Shown one piece after another: positions 58,796 to 64,000 of a DNA stretch of 64,000 bases. The stretch lies in contig NZ_NFJC01000001.1 in assembly GCF_002159665.1 (NCBI RefSeq), positions 1 to 64,000 of the forward strand. Direction: 5' to 3'. Origin of the DNA: Desulfovibrio sp. An276 (GTDB lineage: Bacteria > Desulfobacterota > Desulfovibrionia > Desulfovibrionales > Desulfovibrionaceae). A model generated the notes under the pieces. It ran no database searches. It saw only the letters and a list, made by a program, of their open reading frames with translations, and was not told the origin of the DNA. Positions within the stretch are counted from its first letter, which is position 1, and each line of letters starts with the position of its first letter. The position numbers and the translations under genes are program-made.

Positions 58796-60046
58796 ATGAA
58801 TACAGCAAGAGAAATGGGCGTCCTGGCAAAGGAGGCCTCCCGCAAGCTTGCCTGCGCAAGTCCCAAAGCCAAGTACGTCTTTTTGCAGAACATGGCCCGT
58901 CTTCTGAACGACCGCAAGAAGGACATTCTTGCTGCGAACAAAAAAGACATAGAGGAGGCCACAAGCATTGGCATGGACAAGCCAAGGCTCGACAGGCTCA
59001 CTCTAACCCCGGCCATTATCCAGGACATGCACAAGGCATGTCTGCACGTGGCGGACATGCCCGATCCCATTGGCGCCATGGAAAGGCAGTGGCAGCAACC
59101 CAACGGCATCCTGGTGGGCAAAATGCGCATTCCCCTGGGCGTCATCTGCATGATCTACGAGGCCAGGCCCAATGTCACCGTGGACGCGGCCATTCTCTGC
59201 CTCAAGGCAGGCAATGCCGTCATCCTGCGCGGCGGAAGCGAAGCTCTGAACTCCAACCGCGCTCTGGCAGCCCTCTTGCGTGAAGCCCTTGCCTCCGCAA
59301 ATCTTCCCGAAAATGCTGTGCAGCTCGTACAGTCCACGGATCACGCTATCGTGCCTCAGCTGTGCAAGCTCGATGAATACATTGATGTCATCATCCCCCG
59401 CGGCGGCGAGGGTCTTGTGCGCATTGTGACCGAAGCAGCCACCATGCCTGTGCTCAAGCACTACAAGGGCGTCTGCCATGCCTTTGTGGACGAGTCTGCA
59501 GACCTCGATATGGCCCTGGACATTGTCTACAACGGCAAGGTGCAGCGTCCTGGCGTATGCAATGCCTTGGAATGCCTGCTTGTCCACGAAAAGGTGGCCA
59601 GGGACTTCCTTCCCATGGTGGCCGAAAAACTCGGCTGCGCCGGTGTGGAATTTCGGGCAGACGAAGCAAGCCTGCCCCTTCTTGGCGAGCACGCACGCGC
59701 ACTTCATAGCGACGATCTCGGCATGGAGTTCCACGACCTTGTTCTGGCAGTGTGTGTAGTAAAGGATCTGGACGAGGCCCTGGCCCACATAGCCAAATAC
59801 AATTCCAACCACACGGACATCATTGTCACCAACGATTACGCCAACGCCACCCGCTTTGTGCGCGAGGCAGACGCTTCCATGGTGGGCGTCAACGTCTCCA
59901 CCCGCTTCAACGACGGCGGCCAGCTCGGCCTTGGCGCGGAAATAGGCATTTCCACCTCCAAGCTGCACGCCTATGGTCCCATGGGTGTCACTGAGCTCAC
60001 CACGACAAAGTTCGTGGTGACAGGCCAGGGGCAGGTCCGCGACTAG
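58796..60046 (+). CDS. proA: Glutamate-5-semialdehyde dehydrogenase (gamma-glutamyl phosphate reductase)
   Basis: 416 aa NADPH enzyme of proline synthesis. The catalytic Cys255 is in RPGVCNALECLLVH; other signatures are PRGGEGLVRIV and GADASMVGVNVSTRFNDGG-like DASMVGVNVSTRFNDG. Preceded by GGGGGAG. nadD begins 9 bp after its stop, a known proA-nadD link. proB is not adjacent. Confidence 0.96.
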   Translation: MNTAREMGVLAKEASRKLACASPKAKYVFLQNMARLLNDRKKDILAANKKDIEEATSIGMDKPRLDRLTLTPAIIQDMHKACLHVADMPDPIGAMERQWQQPNGILVGKMRIPLGVICMIYEARPNVTVDAAILCLKAGNAVILRGGSEALNSNRALAALLREALASANLPENAVQLVQSTDHAIVPQLCKLDEYIDVIIPRGGEGLVRIVTEAATMPVLKHYKGVCHAFVDESADLDMALDIVYNGKVQRPGVCNALECLLVHEKVARDFLPMVAEKLGCAGVEFRADEASLPLLGEHARALHSDDLGMEFHDLVLAVCVVKDLDEALAHIAKYNSNHTDIIVTNDYANATRFVREADASMVGVNVSTRFNDGGQLGLGAEIGISTSKLHAYGPMGVTELTTTKFVVTGQGQVRD

Positions 60047-60055
60047 GGCTGCTCC

Positions 60056-60727
60056 ATGGGTGCCATTGCACTTCTTGGCGGCAGCTTCAACCCGCTGCAC
60101 GTTGGACACCTGCGCCTTGCCATAGAGATTCACGAGGCCCTTGGAAGGGAAATCTCGAGGGTCGACATCCTGCCCGCTGCCCATCCGCCACACAAGGCCG
60201 AATCCCATGTCCTGCCCTTTGATGTGCGGGTCCACCTCATACGCGAGGCAGTTGCCCCCTACCCCTGGCTTATCTGCAATACCATGGAAGGGGAGCGCTC
60301 GGAGCCGTCCTACACATGGGATACGCTGAGGCTGCTCTCGCAAAGGGAAGGAGGCAGAGAAATCATCTTTGTGCTGGGGAGCCCTGACTATGCACAGCTC
60401 TCCAGCTGGTACCACGGCCTGGATCTTCTGGAACGCTGTTCCTTGCTGGTGGCTCCCCGCGGCTTCTACAGCCGGGAGCACTTTGTCGAGGACACAAGGC
60501 GCATGTGGCCAGACGCAAGCCTATCCGCACCCATGACGGATACGGGCATTACCATGACCTGCGGCGCAGCCAGGATTTTGTTCCAGCCCCTGCCCTGGCT
60601 TGAGGTCAGCTCCTCGCTCATCCGCGAGCGCTGGCTTGCGGGGCGCTGTATAGACTACCTTGTGCCCAGGGGGGTTGCCCTTGCTCTTGAGGAGCGCAGG
60701 GACGAGATACGCAGACTCTGGAGTTGA
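60056..60727 (+). CDS. nadD: Nicotinate-nucleotide adenylyltransferase
   Basis: 223 aa. LLGGSFNPLHVGHLRLA is the nucleotidyltransferase motif; LPAAHPPHK and the C-terminal LEVSSSLIRERWLAGRCIDYLVP (ISSTxIR equivalent) confirm the family. Makes deamido-NAD from nicotinate mononucleotide and ATP. Confidence 0.94.
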   Translation: MGAIALLGGSFNPLHVGHLRLAIEIHEALGREISRVDILPAAHPPHKAESHVLPFDVRVHLIREAVAPYPWLICNTMEGERSEPSYTWDTLRLLSQREGGREIIFVLGSPDYAQLSSWYHGLDLLERCSLLVAPRGFYSREHFVEDTRRMWPDASLSAPMTDTGITMTCGAARILFQPLPWLEVSSSLIRERWLAGRCIDYLVPRGVALALEERRDEIRRLWS

Positions 60728-60823
60728 AAGAGCCTTTTTGTTCTGCTTTGGCGAACATTGGGGAAAAATTGTCTTTTTTCATATTCCAACTTCAGACTTT
60801 GTGATGTTGTACACAAGCCCCTC

Positions 60824-60852
60824 TTGCCAAAATATCCTGTAGTCTTTATATT
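60824..60852 (+). promoter_or_regulatory. Promoter of the universal stress protein gene
   Basis: TTGCCA (60824-60829), 17-bp spacer, TATATT (60847-60852), about 95 bp before the uspA start. The -35 hexamer and spacing are identical to the tRNA-Thr promoter. Confidence 0.65.
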
Positions 60853-60947
60853 CAAGACAAAGGAACATACAGGCCATCTTCTGCCGCATAAGGACTTTTG
60901 GCACAAGGTGGATCCTCACCCCAACCTATAAGCACCTGGAGAAAAAC

Positions 60948-61394
60948 ATGGCAGCCACTATCAAGAAGATTCTTTGTGCAGTGGACCTTTCCGACCATAG
61001 CGCTGAAGTTGCAGAATATGCAGCCTTTTTTGCAAGCAAGTGCGGCGCTGAAGTTGAAGTTGTCTATGTTGCCCCTACCTTAAGCCAGTACACCGGCTTC
61101 AAGATCCCCCAGAGCGACATTCACGCCTTTGTGGGCGAGATTGTCAGCGGCGCCCAGGCCAGCATGAATGGCTTTGTGAGCCAGCATTTCGAGGGTGTCC
61201 AGGCTACCGGCGAAGTCATGGTTGGCTATGCCTCCGATGAAATCCTTGCCAAGGCCAAGAAGGACGGCGCGGATCTCATCATCATGGGCACGCATGGTCG
61301 CAAGGGCATTGACCGCATCCTCTTCGGTTCCGTGGCTGAAAAGGTCGTGAAGAACTCCACTGTTCCTGTTCTGACCATCCGCCCCAAGGCCTAG
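60948..61394 (+). CDS. Universal stress protein (UspA family)
   Basis: 148 aa single Usp domain. It starts IKKILCAVDLSDHSAEVAEYA and has the ATP-binding motif GTHGRKGIDRILFGSVAEKVV (G-2x-G-9x-G-S), so it is probably of the ATP-binding class. Own promoter and AT-rich terminator suggest a single-gene unit. Role in stress survival is inferred from family. Confidence 0.93.
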   Translation: MAATIKKILCAVDLSDHSAEVAEYAAFFASKCGAEVEVVYVAPTLSQYTGFKIPQSDIHAFVGEIVSGAQASMNGFVSQHFEGVQATGEVMVGYASDEILAKAKKDGADLIIMGTHGRKGIDRILFGSVAEKVVKNSTVPVLTIRPKA

Positions 61395-61436
61395 CAGCGC
61401 AGAACACGCCCCGGAGCCTTTAGGGGGCTGAACAAG

Positions 61437-61462
61437 AAATTTTGACAAAATCAAAATTTTTT
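61437..61462 (+). terminator. AT-rich terminator after the universal stress protein gene
   Basis: AAATTTTGA (61437-61445) pairs with TCAAAATTT (61451-61459), loop CAAAA, then TTT. It directly abuts the next promoter. Confidence 0.6.
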
Positions 61463-61463
61463 G

Positions 61464-61492
61464 TTGACAGACAGGTTCCTTTCCCTTACATA
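61464..61492 (+). promoter_or_regulatory. Strong promoter for tRNA-Glu
   Basis: Consensus TTGACA (61464-61469), exact 17-bp spacer, TACATA (61487-61492); tRNA-Glu begins 15 bp later. Confidence 0.85.
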
Positions 61493-61506
61493 CATTCCTG
61501 CGTTAC

Positions 61507-61582
61507 GTCTCCATCGTCTATCCGGTTAGGACAGCGGCCTCTCACGTCGCTAAGAGCGGTTCAAATCCGCTTGGAGACGCCA
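61507..61582 (+). tRNA. tRNA-Glu (anticodon CTC)
   Basis: 76 nt with CCA. Acceptor GTCTCCA/TGGAGAC; anticodon stem GCGGC/GTCGC with loop CTCTCAC; T-loop TTCAAAT. Confidence 0.93.
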
Positions 61583-61591
61583 GAAATTTCG

Positions 61592-61631
61592 ATGCGCCGA
61601 CTATCCCTCGGGATTATCGGCGCATGTTTTT
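61592..61631 (+). terminator. Terminator between tRNA-Glu and tRNA-Ser
   Basis: ATGCGCCGA (61592-61600) pairs with TCGGCGCAT (61617-61625), with an inner ATCC/GGAT pair, then GTTTTT. Confidence 0.85.
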
Positions 61632-61663
61632 AGGATCTGTCTCCAAGACAGTTCCTACTGTGC

Positions 61664-61757
61664 GGAAGGGTATCGAAGTTGGCCGTAACGAGCTCGACTC
61701 GAAATCGAGTTGTCCTGGTGACAGGGCACGTGGGTTCGAATCCCACCCCTTCCGCCA
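61664..61757 (+). tRNA. tRNA-Ser (anticodon CGA)
   Basis: 94 nt class II tRNA with long variable arm and CCA. Acceptor GGAAGGG/CCCTTCC; anticodon stem CTCGA-type with loop CTCGAAA; T-loop TTCGAAT. Confidence 0.95.
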
Positions 61758-61772
61758 GAAAATGCGCACAAC

Positions 61773-61816
61773 AGCGGTTCTTGTATGACATAAGTGTCTG
61801 CAAGAACCGCTTTTTT
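61773..61816 (+). terminator. Terminator after tRNA-Ser
   Basis: AGCGGTTCTTG (61773-61783) pairs with CAAGAACCGCT (61801-61811), followed by five more T. Confidence 0.9.
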
Positions 61817-62387
61817 GTTGGCAGACGGAAAAGTCAAAAAAGTGTAGCACTGAAAAAGACAGCCCAGACATCACACGGGAAGAAGAGAGCCCAAAAACGT
61901 AACATTCGCGTATCCATTCAGTCACCTCTTCAGAAAGCGATAATCGCTGCAGCCCCAGAAACGTTCTGCCTCATTTGCCTGCAGCAGGTTGAGCTCCATA
62001 ACATGGCTTAACTACGCGGTTTTGAAGCAAGGCCAATTTCTGCCTACCCCAAAAAAAAGGGCTTTTTCTTGTCCAAATGGACATATGACTGATATGGATA
62101 CACTTTCGCAGCAATGGCGGGAGAGCATATCCACAGTCGCCGCGCCTGCGACACTGGACAAAACACAATTTTTTAAAGAATAACATATTGTTATGTAATT
62201 ACAAAGTAAAACGCTCTTGAATAGATGCAAGAAGTATACTAGTTGAACATTCAAACAGTTTTTGTTTCAGGGCCCTTCAGTCTCTGGGCCGAGCGCCACA
62301 CGGCAAGACTGTTGTCACGAGAAGCATGACATTTCCACATCAATCAACCAATCATCCAATCTCTGTTCCCATCCTGCAGGAGTTTTT
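61817..62387 (+). other. Intergenic region upstream of hydG
   Basis: 571 bp without a convincing gene; a 32-residue frame from ATG 62085 (MTDMDTLSQQWRESIS...) is too short to call. ATAACA-TAT-TGTTAT at 62180-62194 is an inverted repeat, and the hydG operator candidate lies at 62243-62254. AT-rich toward the right. Confidence 0.45.
62235..62254 (+). promoter_or_regulatory. hydG promoter -10 with adjacent TTGAA-N2-TTCAA operator candidate
   Basis: TATACT (62235-62240) is a good -10 without a normal -35. TTGAACATTCAA (62243-62254) begins two bases later, over the expected transcription start, a typical repressor position. The same TTGAA-N2-TTCAA core is found at 44062-44073. Confidence 0.45.
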
Positions 62388-63785
62388 ATGGACGCAGACA
62401 TAAAGGCTGTCTGGCTTGACGAAAGCGACATCGAACAGCACGCACACAGTTGCACAGTGGAAGATCAGGTCAAAATTCGCGAAATCCTTGCAAAGGCTAG
62501 GGAAATGCACGGCCTTGATCTCGACGACGTGGCCAGTCTTCTGGCTATACGCTCACCCATGCTTCGCGAGGAGCTCTTCGACACGGCAAGGGCTGTGAAA
62601 GAAGAGATCTACGGCAAGAGGATCGTGCTCTTTGCACCGCTCTACTTCTCCAACATCTGCTCCAACGAGTGCCTGTACTGCGCCTTCCGTCGCAGCAACA
62701 GTGAAGTCACCCGCAAGGCGCTCAGTATGGAGGAAATTGCCAACGAGACCAAGATATTGCTGCGCCAGGGACATAAGCGCCTGCTTCTCGTTGCCGGCGA
62801 GGCCTACCCCGGTTCCGGCATAAGCTATGTCCTTGATGCCATTGACACTGTCTATGGAGTGCGCGAAAACGGAAGCTCCATTCGCCGCATCAATGTGAAT
62901 CTCGCACCCCTGTCCGTGGAAGATTTCCGTCAGCTTAAAAAACGCCAGATAGGCACCTTCCAGCTCTTCCAGGAGACCTATCACAGACCCACCTATGCCA
63001 AAATGCATCTGGCAGGCCCCAAGAAGGACTTTGACTGGCGCGCATCCAGCTTCGACAGGGCCATGCTGGCAGGCATTGATGATGTGGGCATGGGCCTGCT
63101 CTACGGATTGTACGACTGGCGCTTCGAGACCCTGGCCCTGCTCACCCATATCCGCCATCTCGAAGACAGGTTCGGGGTTGGTTGCCACACCATTTCCGTG
63201 CCCCGCATCGAACCTGCCTGCGGTTCGGACATTGCCTCCGCTCCGCCCCATGCCCTGGCAGACGAAGATTTTCTGACCCTCATTGCCACCCTGCGCCTGG
63301 CAGTGCCCTATACGGGCATCATCCTCTCAACGAGGGAAAACGCTGCCACCAGGAACAAGGCCCTTGAGCTCGGAGTCTCCCAGATTTCCGCTGGCAGTCG
63401 CACTAATCCCGGTGGCTACGCGGACGACGAGCGCTTCGAGGCAGCCCAGTTCCAGCTTGGCGACCACAGATCCCTTGCCGAGGTCATAGAGGATCTTGGC
63501 CGCAACGGCTACATTCCTTCCTTTTGCACGGGCTGCTACCGCCTGGGGCGCACTGGCAAGGACTTCATGGATCTGGCCAAACCAGGGCTCATCAAGCGCA
63601 AATGCGCTCCCAATGCCCTCTCTACCTTCGAGGAGTATTTGCTCGACTATGCCACTCCCGAGGCCAGGGCTGCCGGCGAGGACGCCATAGCCCGCCAGCT
63701 TGCAAGCATGGACGACAAGGTCCGCCAGATCTCCGAGCGCCTGCTCGCAAGAGTTCGCAGCGGCAGCCGTGACGTCTACTGCTGA
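62388..63785 (+). CDS. hydG: [FeFe]-hydrogenase maturase HydG (radical SAM tyrosine lyase)
   Basis: 465 aa. The radical-SAM cluster motif CX3CX2C is CSNECLYC (Cys91, 95, 98). The C-terminal second-cluster motif CX2CX22C is exact: CTGC at 380-383 and Cys406 in LIKRKCAPNALSTFEEYLLDYA. These two together separate HydG from ThiH, which lacks the C-terminal set. It cleaves tyrosine to supply CO and cyanide for the hydrogenase H-cluster. ATG 62388 follows CAGGAG. hydE and hydF are not in the window. Confidence 0.95.
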   Translation: MDADIKAVWLDESDIEQHAHSCTVEDQVKIREILAKAREMHGLDLDDVASLLAIRSPMLREELFDTARAVKEEIYGKRIVLFAPLYFSNICSNECLYCAFRRSNSEVTRKALSMEEIANETKILLRQGHKRLLLVAGEAYPGSGISYVLDAIDTVYGVRENGSSIRRINVNLAPLSVEDFRQLKKRQIGTFQLFQETYHRPTYAKMHLAGPKKDFDWRASSFDRAMLAGIDDVGMGLLYGLYDWRFETLALLTHIRHLEDRFGVGCHTISVPRIEPACGSDIASAPPHALADEDFLTLIATLRLAVPYTGIILSTRENAATRNKALELGVSQISAGSRTNPGGYADDERFEAAQFQLGDHRSLAEVIEDLGRNGYIPSFCTGCYRLGRTGKDFMDLAKPGLIKRKCAPNALSTFEEYLLDYATPEARAAGEDAIARQLASMDDKVRQISERLLARVRSGSRDVYC

Positions 63786-63860
63786 TCGTCTCCCCATCCG
63801 CTCTCCTGGCCACCTCTTTTGCCGCCCCGTTCCTTTCGATATTACAGATTTGGAGACCCC

Positions 63861-64000
63861 ATGCCCCAAAAACAAAATACTGTCTTCCTCCTGCGTCTGG
63901 AGGTCATCACCCGCCTTGCACGGCTGTTCTGGGAGGGGAAGTTGGTCGACGAGATCGACAAAATCCCCTACCTCATGCGCCCGAGGGACTTTCAGGAGCT
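63861..64000 (+). CDS. Partial: N terminus of a probable group B [FeFe] hydrogenase
   Basis: Only 46 residues are visible before the window ends. RLEVITRLARLFWEGKLVDEIDKIPY followed by MRPRD resembles my recollection of the N terminus of group B monomeric [FeFe] hydrogenases (arginine-rich helix, EGKLxxEIDxIPYxxxPRD). GGAG lies 6 bp before ATG 63861, and it is 75 bp after hydG, its maturase, which supports the call. No iron-sulfur motif is inside the visible part, so the identity is inferred. Confidence 0.5.
   Translation, partial: MPQKQNTVFLLRLEVITRLARLFWEGKLVDEIDKIPYLMRPRDFQE

Noticed and set aside
61989-62183. 64-codon frame upstream of hydG
   Set aside because: It starts at TTG, has no ribosome-binding site and no recognisable pattern; the shorter ATG version has only 32 residues.
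62388-63785. ThiH (thiamine tyrosine lyase) instead of HydG
   Set aside because: The C-terminal CX2CX22C cluster motif, diagnostic of HydG, is present at residues 380-406, and no thiamine genes are adjacent.

Overview
The window looks like chromosome of a sulfate-reducing or related anaerobic deltaproteobacterium, most likely Desulfovibrionaceae. The basis is gene content: a membrane cytochrome b plus HdrD/DsrK-type CCG iron-sulfur protein pair, HydG followed by what appears to be an [FeFe] hydrogenase, and a yicC-gmk-pyrF-recJ / rpmF-plsX-fab-glyA-rib order that I associate with Desulfovibrio relatives. Coding strands are GC-rich with strong third-position bias, which leaves very long open frames antisense to rpoB, rpoC, leuS and glyA. 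The genus cannot be fixed from sequence alone.

Layout. 1-2.3 kb is a mobile-element scar: the 3' end of an IS1634/IS4-type transposase abutting a frameshifted, 3'-truncated tnpB (IS200/IS605), a hairpin cluster resembling an IS605 end, an A8G9 tract and one small hydrophobic ORF. From 2.3 to 22.6 kb is a mostly plus-strand housekeeping stretch: RNA turnover and nucleotides (yicC, gmk, pyrF), DNA repair (recJ), three small genes (membrane protein, GIY-YIG, LysE-type exporter), DUF177-rpmF, fatty-acid synthesis (plsX, fabH, fabG, acpP, fabF), one-carbon and pyrimidine metabolism (glyA, dCMP deaminase), riboflavin synthesis (ribD, ribE, ribH), nusB, leuS and holA. Convergent to it on the minus strand is ffh-rpsP-khpA-rimM (22.7-25.5 kb). 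Then come lon and prmC.

29.6-43.9 kb is the translation/transcription core: tRNA-Thr, tRNA-Tyr, tRNA-Gly, tuf, rpmG, tRNA-Trp, secE, nusG, rplK, rplA, rplJ, rplL, then rpoB and rpoC, each preceded by a terminator-like hairpin. 44.4-47.0 kb holds the DsrMK/Tmc-like respiratory pair under a perfect 18-bp palindrome. 47.2-54.9 kb is a type I secretion operon: ABC exporter, membrane fusion protein, a membrane sensor with PAS and a degenerate HD-GYP remnant, and an unknown multi-pass membrane protein. Both exporter subunits carry unusual low-complexity cytosolic extensions, and neither substrate nor outer-membrane channel is in view. ilvA and a potassium-channel/RCK protein follow on the minus strand, then proA, nadD, uspA, tRNA-Glu, tRNA-Ser, and hydG with the start of a probable group B [FeFe] hydrogenase at the right edge.

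The parts most worth a second look are the secretion-sensor operon, the orphan DsrMK-like pair, and the inverted repeat TTGAA-N2-TTCAA found upstream of both the redox pair and hydG, which may mark a shared anaerobic or redox regulon.
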